64,000 bases of DNA, taken from positions 1 through 64,000 of the forward strand of contig JADZEF010000021.1 in the NCBI GenBank assembly GCA_020850695.1, read 5' to 3'. The notes under the pieces were generated by a model, which was given only the letters and a program-made list of their open reading frames with translations, ran no database searches and was not told where the DNA came from. A program made the translations under genes and the position numbers. Shown piece after piece: positions 47,602 to 56,428 of the stretch. The first letter of the stretch is position 1; every line of letters starts with the position of its first letter. This DNA is from Planctomycetaceae bacterium. Lineage in GTDB: Bacteria > Planctomycetota > Planctomycetia > Planctomycetales > Planctomycetaceae.

Positions 47602-48426
47602 ATGAGCCCACCGGACGAAGCGTTGCATGACGCCGCAGAGACCATCCGCACCGCGGACGCCCTGCTGATCGGGGCGGGGGCCGGGATGGGGGTCGACTCC
47701 GGCCTCCCCGATTTCCGCGGCGATGCGGGTTTCTGGAAAGCTTACCCGCCCTTCCGCGGCAAGCAGTTCCACAAGATCTCCACCCCGCACTGGTTCGAAA
47801 CCGACCCGCCGATGGCGTGGGGTTTCTTCGGCCACCGCCTGAACCTTTATCGCAACGCCGCCCCGCACGCGGGCTACGCCATCCTCCGCCGCTGGATGGA
47901 AACCCGCCCGCAGCCGGGGTTCGTCTTCACCAGCAACGTCGACGGACATTTCGAACGAGCCGGCTTCGCCCCCGAACGGATCGTCGAGTGCCACGGCTCG
48001 ATCCACCACCTGCAATGCACGCAGCCCTGCCGCGGCGAGATCTGGCCGACAGGCAACGTCAACATCGATGTCGACCCGGAGACGATCCGCGCCCGCTCGG
48101 AACTGCCGCGTTGCCCGCACTGCTCCGCGTTGGCGCGTCCCAACATTCTCATGTTCAACGACTGGGGCTGGCGTTCGACACGCTCGCAGGAGCAGTTCGA
48201 CCGCTACCTCCTCTGGGCCGAGCGGATGGACGGGCAAAACGTCGTGGCGATCGAACTGGGCGCCGGCCTCGCGATTCCCACCGTCCGCATCGAATGCGAA
48301 GGGCGCGGCACGCGGTTGATTCGCATCAACCCGCGCGAGGCCGAGACCCATCCGCCCGGCATCTCGCTCCCGCTGGGAGCACTCGAAGCGCTTCAACGAA
48401 TCGACGCTCTGCTCGCCGCGTCGTGA
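47602..48426 (+). CDS. Sirtuin-family NAD-dependent protein deacylase (SIR2-like)
   Basis: The 274-residue product has the Rossmann signature LLIGAGAGMGVDSGLPDFRG, the catalytic region FVFTSNVDGHFERAGF and VECHGSIHHLQC with the general-base histidine. Zinc-binding cysteines are at HHLQC, CRGEI and CPHCS. NVDGHFERAG replaces the more common NIDxLHxxAG, so it belongs to a divergent branch. It would remove acyl groups from lysine using NAD. It follows the membrane-protein gene on the same strand. Confidence 0.88.
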   Translation: MSPPDEALHDAAETIRTADALLIGAGAGMGVDSGLPDFRGDAGFWKAYPPFRGKQFHKISTPHWFETDPPMAWGFFGHRLNLYRNAAPHAGYAILRRWMETRPQPGFVFTSNVDGHFERAGFAPERIVECHGSIHHLQCTQPCRGEIWPTGNVNIDVDPETIRARSELPRCPHCSALARPNILMFNDWGWRSTRSQEQFDRYLLWAERMDGQNVVAIELGAGLAIPTVRIECEGRGTRLIRINPREAETHPPGISLPLGALEALQRIDALLAAS

Positions 48427-48470
48427 CGGCGGGCCACGGGAACGAGACGCTGCAGACTTTCGGCCTTGGC

Positions 48471-48530
48471 TCGTTGATCAATGATCATTTTAGAAATGAC
48501 CGCTGACCAACGGCCAATGACAACTCTCCG
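48471..48530. repeat. Short mirrored element, GTCAATGG-type, second copy
   Basis: The right half (AGAAATGACCG then CTGACCAACGGCCAATGACA) matches the copy at 46581-46660. The left half, CGTTGATCAATGATCATTT, is its approximate inverse. It lies between the converging sirtuin and DUF1552 genes. Confidence 0.6.
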
Positions 48531-48563
48531 GTTCGGGCTGCTCACGCGTGAAACCGCCCGCGC

Positions 48564-49901
48564 TCAGCCATTCAGCCCCGGCAGCGCGCCGGTGCTGTCG
48601 CCGAGAAATGGAATCCGCACGTCCATCCGCTCGAGCATCGAGAGCCACAGGTTGTTGAGCGGCGTCTCCTTGGCATAGCGGATGTGCCGCCCGGTCTGGA
48701 TCGTGCCGCCTCCCTTGCCGGCGACGAGAATCGGCAGATCGTCGTGGTTGTGGGCGTTGCCGTCCGAGTTGCCGCTGCCGTAGGCGATCATGCAGTTGTC
48801 GAGCAGCGAGCCGTCCCCTTCCTTGAGGGTTTTCAACTTCGTCAGCAGATAAGCCAGCTGAGTCACGTGGAAGCGGTTGATGTCGCGGATTTTTTCTTTC
48901 TTTTTCGGGTCGTTCCCGTGGTGAGAAAGATCGTGATGCCCTTCCGACACGTTGATGAACGGATAGGGCTTGTTGCTCCCTTCGTTGGCCAGCACGAAGG
49001 TGCAGATGCGGGTGACGTCCGCCTGGAAGGCCAGCACCATCAGGTCGCTCATCATGCGGATGTGCTCTTCGTACGTCGCCGGAATGCCTTGCGGGGCGGC
49101 GTAGTCGGGAGTTTTCACTGGCGGCAGCTTGTCGGCCCGCTCTATGCGGGTCTCGATGTCGCGGACCGACGTGAAGTACTCGTCGAGCTTCCGCTGGTCG
49201 TTGGCGCTGATCTTCCCCTTGAGGTCGGCCGCGTCCTCGCGCACGAAATCGAGCACGCTCTTACGAAGCGAGTCGCGGCGCTTCCGCTCCGCGTCGCCGC
49301 CGCTGCCGAAGAGCCGCTCGAACACCAGCTTCGGATTCACTTCCTTCGGCAGAGGCTGCGTGGCCGACTTCCAGACCATCGTCGACGAGTACACGCACGA
49401 GTAGCCCGAGTCGCAGGTGCCCGCCATCGAGCCCGCTTCGGTCCCGATCTCGAGCGATGAGAGCCGCGTCCGGTCGCCGATCCGCGAGGCCGCCAGCTGG
49501 TCAACCGACACGCCGCTGCGGATATCGGTGCCGTCGGTCTTGCGAGCCTGCACGCCAGTGAGAAATGCCGAGAGCGCCCGGGCATGGTCGCCGCCGCCAT
49601 CGCCGTTGGCGCGTGCCTTGTCCGCCGTGAGGCCGGTCAGGATGTTGAGGTCATCGCGAACCGGCGCGAGGGGCTCGAGAATGTGCGGGAGCGTGAAGCT
49701 GGTCCCCTCTTCCTTCGGCGTCCAGTCGGCCATGTTCTTGCCGTTGGGGACGTAGAGGAAGGCCATGCGGGTGGGGGCCGCGGCGGCCGCCTTGTCATCC
49801 GCCGCCCACGACCGGACCGGCCCCATCGACTCCAGCCAGGGGAGAGCGACAGCGGCGCCAAGACCTTTGAGGACGCGACGGCGAGACAACGGGAACGACA
49901 T
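48564..49901 (-). CDS. DUF1552 protein, Tat-exported
   Basis: The 445-residue product has a twin-arginine signal (MSFPLSRRRVLKGLGAAVALP) and the DUF1552 blocks FLYVPNGKNMADWTPKEEG, GGDHARALSAFLTG, SLEIGTEAGSMAGTCDSGYSC, INVSEGHHDLSHHG and MIAYGSGNSDGNAHNHDDLP. The family is related to DUF1501 and usually lies beside a DUF1587/DUF1592/DUF1588 cytochrome-like partner, which is absent here. Function is unknown; export is inferred from the signal. Confidence 0.93.
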   Translation of the reverse strand: MSFPLSRRRVLKGLGAAVALPWLESMGPVRSWAADDKAAAAAPTRMAFLYVPNGKNMADWTPKEEGTSFTLPHILEPLAPVRDDLNILTGLTADKARANGDGGGDHARALSAFLTGVQARKTDGTDIRSGVSVDQLAASRIGDRTRLSSLEIGTEAGSMAGTCDSGYSCVYSSTMVWKSATQPLPKEVNPKLVFERLFGSGGDAERKRRDSLRKSVLDFVREDAADLKGKISANDQRKLDEYFTSVRDIETRIERADKLPPVKTPDYAAPQGIPATYEEHIRMMSDLMVLAFQADVTRICTFVLANEGSNKPYPFINVSEGHHDLSHHGNDPKKKEKIRDINRFHVTQLAYLLTKLKTLKEGDGSLLDNCMIAYGSGNSDGNAHNHDDLPILVAGKGGGTIQTGRHIRYAKETPLNNLWLSMLERMDVRIPFLGDSTGALPGLNG

Positions 49902-50327
49902 GGGGCGATTTCCGTGGGGTCTGTCGGGGCGGGTGTCGGCGGCGTGACCGGCTAAGGAACCGGCAGGCGAGGCAGCGGGAGCGCAGGGGCCGCTCCTTTT
50001 TGATCAATTTCGGCCGATCCGTCAATCATCCCTTGATCCGGGGTGTCTGTTCAAGAGCGCAATCCGCGCGTTCCGGCCGATTCGCGCGGTTGGGGAAGGA
50101 TTATCACGTGAATTGACTTGGACCGGGCGACGCCCACGATCAACGTGTCGCGATGCGGCTTGCTCGCCCGACGGTCCTGCCGTCTTCGGGCCGCTGACCG
50201 CCGGACTGCTCTCGAACACTCTCCGCCGCGCGTCCCCGCGGCGCGGAGGCCTCCGCCGGGGCGAATCGGCACACGGTTCAAACCTGGGCTGTTCCGCAGT
50301 CCCAGTGGGCTCCGATGTCGCGGCGAT
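49902..50327. other. Intergenic region, terminator-like hairpin only
   Basis: No gene is supported upstream of DUF1552. A hairpin at 49978-50001 is the only feature noticed. Confidence 0.5.
49978..50001 (+). terminator. Hairpin with T-run on the plus strand
   Basis: GGAGCG pairs with CGCTCC over CAGGGGC and is followed by TTTTT. No plus-strand gene ends nearby, so it may end an antisense transcript across the DUF1552 start or be incidental. Confidence 0.35.
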
Positions 50328-50816
50328 CTATTTCGACGTGGCCGCGTCGCGCGTGATGGTTCCAGCAATTGTCCCGCCGTGTTCGCGGTTGGCGGTCTCC
50401 CACCAGCGTCCGGCGTAGACGTCGTCATGGAACATGATTCGGGCGGACCAATTGGCCGCGCCCGGCCCGGCCCGGACATTGTCGAGGATCAGGACGGCGG
50501 TGTCGCCCGCAAATTTGACGGACGCCGCGATGGGAAACTCGACCTGCCGGCCCTGCACGTTGAAGACTGAGACGATCGACCATTTTCCGTCGGCGGTCTT
50601 TTCGGCGCGGGCGATGCGGTAGCTGTCGTCTCCCTTCTCGCGGCCGAGTTTTCCGCCCTGCACGGGAGCCCATGTCCCCTTGAGCGTGGCGTTCTTGAGC
50701 ATGGCGATGAACCTGGCTTCCACGCCAGCGTCTCCCTGAGCGTGGAGGCCTTCGGAGTGGACGAAGAACCCGAGGACGAAGGCAAGGCTGCCGTACAGAG
50801 TCGCGAAATTCTTCAT
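50328..50816 (-). CDS. Small secreted protein, unknown function
   Basis: The 162-residue product has a signal peptide (MKNFATLYGSLAFVLGFFVHSEGLHA). The body is beta-rich, with LKGTWAPVQGGKLGREKGDDSY, WSIVSVFNVQGRQVEFPI and GRWWETANREHGGTIAGTI, recalling a lipocalin-like shape. Similar proteins are common among planctomycete hypotheticals. No family recognised. Confidence 0.72.
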   Translation of the reverse strand: MKNFATLYGSLAFVLGFFVHSEGLHAQGDAGVEARFIAMLKNATLKGTWAPVQGGKLGREKGDDSYRIARAEKTADGKWSIVSVFNVQGRQVEFPIAASVKFAGDTAVLILDNVRAGPGAANWSARIMFHDDVYAGRWWETANREHGGTIAGTITRDAATSK

Positions 50817-51146
50817 CGCAGTGCTTTCATCGAAGTGGAAACGGCGAGCGGAAGGGCCAAGTCATCCTAGCTCGCCGGAGCCGTGGATTCAGCGCCGGGA
50901 GCTGCCTTGAGGACGATGAGGCTCGGCGAGGCAAGCAACTCCATCCGAAGAGATCGTCGTTCGTCGCATCGGCGCCAGGAAAGGGCCAGGAGAGATTGCG
51001 CGGCGGCCGCTCGCTCGCCGCTGGCCCGTTTGCTACGCTCGGTCGTCGGCTCAGAATCACTCCTCACGGGAGCGGGCCGGGTGGCTCGCGCCGTCTTCGG
51101 CGAAATCGTCCTCCTTTTCCCCCGCCCATTCTGCTTCAGACCGCCG
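50817..51146. other. Intergenic region between divergent genes, nothing recognised
   Basis: This covers the 5' side of the secreted-protein gene and of the methylase gene. The methylase frame runs upstream to 50883, but that extension lacks protein character. No repeat or hairpin was seen. Confidence 0.45.
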
Positions 51147-52409
51147 ATGCCGAGCCGACGACCTCACGAACGCCCCAGAAACCGCCGTGCACTGACAAAT
51201 GTCGGCGGTCCGCCGCTGTTGTCGGGCGATCCGGACGCGGCACGACATCTGGCGCGGGCTCTCGAAGTGCCGACGGCCATCGAGGGGGAGAACGAGACCC
51301 AGCCGCACGTGCATGGCTTTCACAGCTATCCGGCAAGGCTCCATCCGCTGACGGCCGCCCGCCTCGTCGAATCGTTCTCGAAGAGAGGCGCGACGGTCCT
51401 CGACCCCTTCTGCGGGAGCGGCACCGTACTGGTGGAAGCCCGCCTCGCGGGACGCGCAGCGATCGGCGTCGATGCCAACCCGCTCGCCGTGCGCCTGGCC
51501 GGCCTCAAAGTCTGCAGCACGACCGAGGGAGAACGCGCCCGGCTCGTCGAAGCCGCCCGCGAGGTGGCGGGGATCGCCGATGCCCGCCGCAAGGTAAAGG
51601 CCGGCGCCAGCCGTCGTTTCGGCCATGAGGATGTCGCGCTGTTCGAGCCGCACGTCCTGTTGGAACTCGACGGACTGCGCACAGCCTTGGATAAGCTGGC
51701 TGGTCCGCAGGCCTCGGCCCTCCGCGCTGACCTTGAGCTGGTCCTCTCGGCGATCCTGACGAAGCTCAGCCGCCGGACCTCCGACACGTCGGAACACGCG
51801 GTCCGCCGCCAGATCGCTCCCGGCTATCCCGCACGCCTCTTCGTCCGCAAGGCCGAGGAACTCGCCCGGCGACTTGCGGAAATCGCCCCTGCGATGGCGT
51901 CTTCTCCTGCCGCACGAGTCCTCGAAGGGGATGCGCGGGTGCTCGAAGGAGTCGCGTCCGCATCCGTGGATCTCGTCGTCACTTCTCCACCGTACCCGGG
52001 CGTGTACGACTATCTGGCGCATCACGACGCGCGGCTGCGATGGCTGCGTCTGCGAACCAGCACGTTCGAGCAGTCCGAGATCGGAGCCCGTCGACATCTC
52101 GAACCGCTCGGCCCGGAGGGAGGCCGGGATCGCTGGCGTCGAGAGATTGCGGCGGTGCTGCGCTCGCTGTCTCGCGTGCTCAGGCCGCGGGGATCGGCCG
52201 TCCTGGTCATCGCCGACAGCGTCGTCGCGGGCGTCGCCGTCTACGCGCTGGACCTGCTCCGCGACGTCGCTCCCGAGTTCAAACTGACGGTGCGTGCGGC
52301 GGCATCGCAACTGCGCCCCCACTTCCACGGTCCGACCGCCCGCGCCTTCGAGCGCCGACCGCGACACGAGCATGCCGTCCTGATCGGCCCACGGTTTCCC
52401 GATCGCTGA
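51147..52409 (+). CDS. DNA-methylase-like SAM-dependent methyltransferase
   Basis: The 420-residue product starts MPSRRPHERPRNRRALTNVG. It has HGFHSYPARLHPLTAARLVE, then the SAM-binding motif LDPFCGSGTVLVEARLAGR with GVDANPLAVRLA, and later the catalytic TSPPYPGVYDYLAHHDAR. The order (SAM motif before SPPY) fits amino-methyltransferases acting on bases; DNA or structured RNA are both possible. C-terminal PRHEHAVLIG closes the fold. No restriction enzyme gene is adjacent in the usual sense. The next genes, in the opposite orientation, are two DUF4058 proteins. Confidence 0.85.
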   Translation: MPSRRPHERPRNRRALTNVGGPPLLSGDPDAARHLARALEVPTAIEGENETQPHVHGFHSYPARLHPLTAARLVESFSKRGATVLDPFCGSGTVLVEARLAGRAAIGVDANPLAVRLAGLKVCSTTEGERARLVEAAREVAGIADARRKVKAGASRRFGHEDVALFEPHVLLELDGLRTALDKLAGPQASALRADLELVLSAILTKLSRRTSDTSEHAVRRQIAPGYPARLFVRKAEELARRLAEIAPAMASSPAARVLEGDARVLEGVASASVDLVVTSPPYPGVYDYLAHHDARLRWLRLRTSTFEQSEIGARRHLEPLGPEGGRDRWRREIAAVLRSLSRVLRPRGSAVLVIADSVVAGVAVYALDLLRDVAPEFKLTVRAAASQLRPHFHGPTARAFERRPRHEHAVLIGPRFPDR

Positions 52410-52481
52410 GTGATCTTCGTCCGTTGTCGCGATTGGAATCGGCGCCAGAACCGCAATGACCACGTCGGGCCACCGAAAAGC

Positions 52482-53288
52482 CTATCGGCTGCCCGCCGAC
52501 CGAAGCAGTTCGCCCACCCATGCGGCGTCGGCCTCGGGCAACGGAGGAGTCAGCTCGGTCGCGTAGTCGATGTCGTCGAAGCCGCCGTTGCGGTAGCACT
52601 GATCGACGAGCGGCTGAAGCGACAGCCCGATGTCGGCGTCGGTCTGCCGAAGCGGGATGCCGATCGTCGGCAACGGCTCGCGGAGCGAAAGCGGATAGAC
52701 CTCGTACCGCAACGGCTTCCCCGCACGCCGCACCCAGGCTTGATACGTCTGTCGCAGATCGTGAGGCGCCCAGAAGGGGAGAAAGTCGTCAAAGCGGTTT
52801 TCGGCGCGAGTCAGGTCGATCTCGACGTAGTTGACTCCGCCGGCGAAGCACTCGTTTCGCTTCCTCAGGTATTGCTCGCGTCCTTCGCCGGCCCGCTTGT
52901 TCGACGGGCTGACGAACTCGATCACCGTGACGACCCGCCCCCCGGATTCCCGGTCGATGATGGTGACGATCCCCTCATGAATCGGTTCAGAACGGCATTC
53001 GAGGATGACCGGCTCGGCGATTCCTGTGGCGACCGCAACCCCTCCCTCCCCTTCGGATTCAAAAGTTCGTCCTGTCCCGGCTGAGCGCTGGATGATGCGG
53101 ACGTCGCGGCCGATGTTCCGCCCCGTCTCTTCTTCCGGCTCGACATAGACCCGCTCTTCCATGCGGGCCCTCAAAGCGTTTGGAAGACGGGGCTGCAGCT
53201 GATCCACACAATAGGTAATCAACGCATGATGGACATGGAGCCAATGCCGCTCCAGGTGGGGGTCCATGCCGGGGAACGGGCTTCTCAT
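52482..53288 (-). CDS. DUF4058 protein, copy 1
   Basis: The 268-residue product starts MRSPFPGMDPHLERHWLHVH, the family hallmark. Central blocks VTVIEFVSPSNKRAGEGREQ and NECFAGGVNYVEIDLTRAE are preceded by GRDVRIIQ. The spacing of the Asp, Glu and Lys in these blocks is reminiscent of the PD-(D/E)xK nuclease core seen in Uma2 proteins; this is my inference. Its C-terminus (LPEADAAWVGELLRSAG) matches copy 2. Copy 2 lies directly upstream on the same strand. Confidence 0.92.
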   Translation of the reverse strand: MRSPFPGMDPHLERHWLHVHHALITYCVDQLQPRLPNALRARMEERVYVEPEEETGRNIGRDVRIIQRSAGTGRTFESEGEGGVAVATGIAEPVILECRSEPIHEGIVTIIDRESGGRVVTVIEFVSPSNKRAGEGREQYLRKRNECFAGGVNYVEIDLTRAENRFDDFLPFWAPHDLRQTYQAWVRRAGKPLRYEVYPLSLREPLPTIGIPLRQTDADIGLSLQPLVDQCYRNGGFDDIDYATELTPPLPEADAAWVGELLRSAGSR

Positions 53289-53307
53289 CTTGTCCTGTCC
53301 AATGGCA

Positions 53308-54111
53308 TCACCGCAGCCCCTTTTCTCGCAGCAGTGCGTCGACCCAGGCCGCTTCCGCCTCGCTGAACGGCACCTCGGGCTCGCGACGATAGTCGATCCG
53401 CGCGTAACGGCCGCGATCGTAGCACTGGTCGATCAACGGCTGGAGGTCGAGCGACACATCCTGGTCGGCCTCACGCAGCGGAATGCGCACCGCAGGCAGA
53501 CGCGACGCCAGCGGGATCGGATAGAACTCGCATTGCATGGCGTGTTTCGCCCGCTTGACGCAGACCGCGTAAGGGGTGCGTGCGCGCGGGGGGATCCTTG
53601 TCAGTTGGGAATAGAGGTTGTAGTCGCCTTCCCGGATGAGGTCGATCTCGACGACATTGACGTTTCCGGCGATATAGGCGGCGCGCTTCGCGCGATACTG
53701 CTGGCGATTCTCGAGTCCGATCTTATTCGTCGGGCTGAGAAGTTCGATGGCCGTGACAAGCTGGTTCCCGGACGACGCATCCCGCACCTCCAGGTGGCGA
53801 GGGGTTTCCGCATCGCTCTGAAGGATCAGAAGCGGCTCCGTCGTCGGAGCCGCCAGCGTTTGCGGCATGGTCAGCGTTGCGGTGGCCGTGGCACTGGTGT
53901 CGAAACGGGGGTCTTCTTGCACATAGACGTCCGGCCGCACAGTCTTCCGGTCGTCTCCCGACTCGATGACGACTTCTTCCTCGACCTGTGCATAGAGGTC
54001 GCCGGGCAGCTGGTCCTGAATCTGATCCCGTATGTAGACCATCAACGTGGCATGAACATCACGCCAATAGCCTTCGAGGTAGGGGTCCATGCCGGGGAAC
54101 GGGCTTCGCAT
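53308..54111 (-). CDS. DUF4058 protein, copy 2
   Basis: The 267-residue product starts MRSPFPGMDPYLEGYWRDVH and has VTAIELLSPTNKIGLENRQQ and YIAGNVNVVEIDLIREG, with RPDVYVQ before them. It is clearly a tandem paralogue of copy 1, separated by 19 bp, and probably shares a transcript. The Asp-Glu-Lys pattern is kept in both copies, suggesting both remain functional. Role unknown. Confidence 0.92.
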   Translation of the reverse strand: MRSPFPGMDPYLEGYWRDVHATLMVYIRDQIQDQLPGDLYAQVEEEVVIESGDDRKTVRPDVYVQEDPRFDTSATATATLTMPQTLAAPTTEPLLILQSDAETPRHLEVRDASSGNQLVTAIELLSPTNKIGLENRQQYRAKRAAYIAGNVNVVEIDLIREGDYNLYSQLTRIPPRARTPYAVCVKRAKHAMQCEFYPIPLASRLPAVRIPLREADQDVSLDLQPLIDQCYDRGRYARIDYRREPEVPFSEAEAAWVDALLREKGLR

Positions 54112-54209
54112 CGATCACACTCCGGAACCTCCGGGCCCGCGCAAGCCGCTGCCTCCACCCCATTGTAGCATCTTTCCGACGTTGCGGTGCCCGCCTTCCA
54201 ACCTCACGC

Positions 54210-55106
54210 TCACACGTATTCCGGCAGGGCCGCCTTCCAGTTTTCGTAGATCATCCGGTCGATCGCTTCCTTGGGGAACTTCGGGAACTTCGTCCCTTCG
54301 ACGATGTCGTTCACCTTGTAGAGCCCTGCAATCACTTGCTCGGCCGTCGCGCTGGGGAAGTCCGAGCCGAAGATCAGCTTGTGCTCGACGCCGTATTCGA
54401 GCGCCGTGACGAACGCCTGCCAGTGACGCCAGGGCCGATAGTGCAGGGCCGAGACGTTCGAGTACAGGTTCGGGTGCTTGCGAATCAGCACGATCGTCTC
54501 GGTCTCCCACGGGTGCCCCATGTGCGAGATGATCATCCGCAGGTTGGGGCACGCCACCGCAATGTCTTCCAGCGCGATCGGGTTCGACCACTTCAGCGGT
54601 CCCGGCCGCACGAAGCTCGTTCCCTGGTGAATGTTGATCGGGATGCCGAGCTTCTCCGCCTTGCGGAACAGCGGCAGGTGCTTCGGGTCCTGCGGGTCCC
54701 AGTTCTGATAGATCGGCGAGACCTTCAGCCCCTTCATGCCGAGGTTTTTGACGTAGTGCTCAAGCTGGTCGATGCACTCGGGATCGTTGGGGTCGACTGA
54801 GCACCATGGGATGTATTTCGGCCCGTTGTCCTTGCAGAACTTCGCGATCAGCTCCTGGTCGCCGTTGATGCCGGTGAACGGTGCCTTGATGGCGAACACG
54901 ATCACCTTGTCGGCCCCTTCGGTCGCCTTGAGCAGTTGCTCGGGCTTCGAGTCGAAGGCGTTCGCCGTCTGCGTGGCCGACCCGGCGAAGTAGACATCCT
55001 TCGTCATCCGCATCTTGGCCTTCTTCGCCGCCCATGCGAACTCGACGAACTCGTCCGAGTAATGGTCGGGATACCACATCAGGTTGGTGTGCGTGTCGAA
55101 GAGCAT
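54210..55106 (-). CDS. Amidohydrolase-family (amidohydrolase 2-type) TIM-barrel protein
   Basis: The 298-residue product starts MLFDTHTNLMWYPD, where the usual metal motif HxH reads HxN (His6, Asn8). Later ligand regions are MKGLKVSP, INIHQGTSF, MIISHMGHPW and FGSDFPSATAEQVI. The family catalyses hydrolysis or decarboxylation with a mononuclear metal. The change of the second His is unusual but the rest of the site is intact. A tandem G-rich repeat lies immediately upstream of the start. Confidence 0.88.
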   Translation of the reverse strand: MLFDTHTNLMWYPDHYSDEFVEFAWAAKKAKMRMTKDVYFAGSATQTANAFDSKPEQLLKATEGADKVIVFAIKAPFTGINGDQELIAKFCKDNGPKYIPWCSVDPNDPECIDQLEHYVKNLGMKGLKVSPIYQNWDPQDPKHLPLFRKAEKLGIPINIHQGTSFVRPGPLKWSNPIALEDIAVACPNLRMIISHMGHPWETETIVLIRKHPNLYSNVSALHYRPWRHWQAFVTALEYGVEHKLIFGSDFPSATAEQVIAGLYKVNDIVEGTKFPKFPKEAIDRMIYENWKAALPEYV

Positions 55107-55113
55107 GGTACGG

Positions 55114-55162
55114 AGGATGGGGAGATTGAGGGATGGGGAGATTGAGGGATGGGGCGATGGGG
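55114..55162. repeat. Direct G-rich tandem repeat, 16-bp unit
   Basis: The unit GATGGGGAGATTGAGG is repeated about two and a half times, then decays into GATGGGGCGATGGGG. It lies directly upstream of the amidohydrolase start. It has the same stuttering character as the mirrored-arm elements but lacks a visible second arm. Confidence 0.75.
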
Positions 55163-55226
55163 GGACAAAGAGGCGAGCAAGTGTATCGACTCAGGTCGCC
55201 GAGGGAGTCGTTATGAATCGTCGCTT

Positions 55227-56249
55227 CTACTTCCTGCTCGACCGCACGAAGAAGACTCCGGGGCCGCCGGGCTGCTTCGCGTTGAGATCGTAGAACAGAG
55301 TTCCCAGAGTCTGCCGGTCGACAGCGACGGTGCGCGGCCAGCCGCGTCCATCGATTCGACGTCTCGGGTTATACACGGTGATCGAGTTTCTGTAGTCCCA
55401 CGTCACGCCGTCGTCGTGTGATTCGGTGAGGTCGTACGCCCACTCGCCATCCTGGCCGACGCCATACACGATCGACGTCAGAATCACCGTCCCGTCGTCG
55501 AGCGCCGTCAGGTCGTAGCCGGCCACGCCGAACGTCGGCAGCGCATGGAGCGGGGTCCAAGTCTTTCCTTCATCGGTCGAACGCAGCCCGCGGACGACGT
55601 CCAGGGGAATCACCGCTCCCTCGCGGGTCGAGTTGACCACCGGGGCCCCGCTGATCAGCGTTCCCCTCTTCGTCCGCACGATCGGCACCATGCCGTGGTT
55701 GCGTCCATCGCCGAACGGCGTGACCTCGCTCGTCTCGGCGTTGAACGTGACGGTCCGGTCATAGAGCGGCAGCACCCACCGCGTCGGGCTCAACTCAAGA
55801 ACTGAATGACGCAGGCAGCTGTAGTTCGTGATCCCCTCCAGCGGAACCCCACCCACCTTCCCCCACGTTCGGCCGTGATCCTTGCTGACGGTGAATTGCG
55901 GCTGCCGCCATAACCGCTCGCCGTCCTTGTGGTAGCACGACCAGTGCAGCACGATCGAGCCGTCCGACAGCGTCGTCAGCGACCCCGGATAGATTGAGCA
56001 GTCGGTGATCCCCGGCACCGCCGAAGAGGCGCTCCACGACTTCCCCCCGTCGGTCGAACGGCTGAGGAGCAGTTCCTTCCCGCCGCCCCCTTCCTTGTTG
56101 TAGACCGCCAGCAGGTCACCGTTCGCCGCCCGGCACAGCGCCGGATGAACGTGCCCGCCGATCACGTCCGCCACGCGCACCGGCGGCTCGGGCGTGCCTC
56201 CCGCCGCTATGGCAGTGACGATTCCAAAGCAGAGCGTCATGGACGACAT
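55227..56249 (-). CDS. Sialidase-like BNR-repeat protein, exported
   Basis: The product is about 340 residues (start MSSMTLCFGIVTAIAAGG, a signal peptide). It has at least four Asp-box-like repeats: SRSTDGGKSW, SKDHGRTW, STDEGKTW and SHDDGVTW. An early GGHVHPALCRAANGDLLAVY and a C-terminal TLGTLFYDL fit exo-alpha-sialidase propellers. The sugar released, if any, is unknown; planctomycete members of this family are often of uncertain specificity. Confidence 0.85.
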   Translation of the reverse strand: MSSMTLCFGIVTAIAAGGTPEPPVRVADVIGGHVHPALCRAANGDLLAVYNKEGGGGKELLLSRSTDGGKSWSASSAVPGITDCSIYPGSLTTLSDGSIVLHWSCYHKDGERLWRQPQFTVSKDHGRTWGKVGGVPLEGITNYSCLRHSVLELSPTRWVLPLYDRTVTFNAETSEVTPFGDGRNHGMVPIVRTKRGTLISGAPVVNSTREGAVIPLDVVRGLRSTDEGKTWTPLHALPTFGVAGYDLTALDDGTVILTSIVYGVGQDGEWAYDLTESHDDGVTWDYRNSITVYNPRRRIDGRGWPRTVAVDRQTLGTLFYDLNAKQPGGPGVFFVRSSRK

Positions 56250-56347
56250 GGACGGTCTCCCCGATCGAACCAGCGACAAGAGCGTGCTTCAGTGCGGTCC
56301 TATCGTGCCAGAAAGCAGGTCACGATAGCCAGCGAGCGGAACGCCTC

Positions 56348-56381
56348 GCACCCCGGCTGCGGCTCTGAGCAGCCGGGGTGC
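56348..56381. repeat. Perfect 12-bp hairpin, repeat copy 2
   Basis: GCACCCCGGCTG pairs with CAGCCGGGGTGC around CGGCTCTGAG. The copy at 18989-19022 has the same stems and a loop differing at two positions. The flanks also match for a few bases. Confidence 0.7.
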
Positions 56382-56428
56382 CGGATCAAGCGGTATGCCG
56401 CAACGGACACCGTCTGAATCCGATGTGG

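Noticed and set aside
50883-51146. An N-terminal extension of the methyltransferase
   Set aside because: The added residues are low-complexity Arg/Ser-rich and precede a well-placed ATG at 51147.
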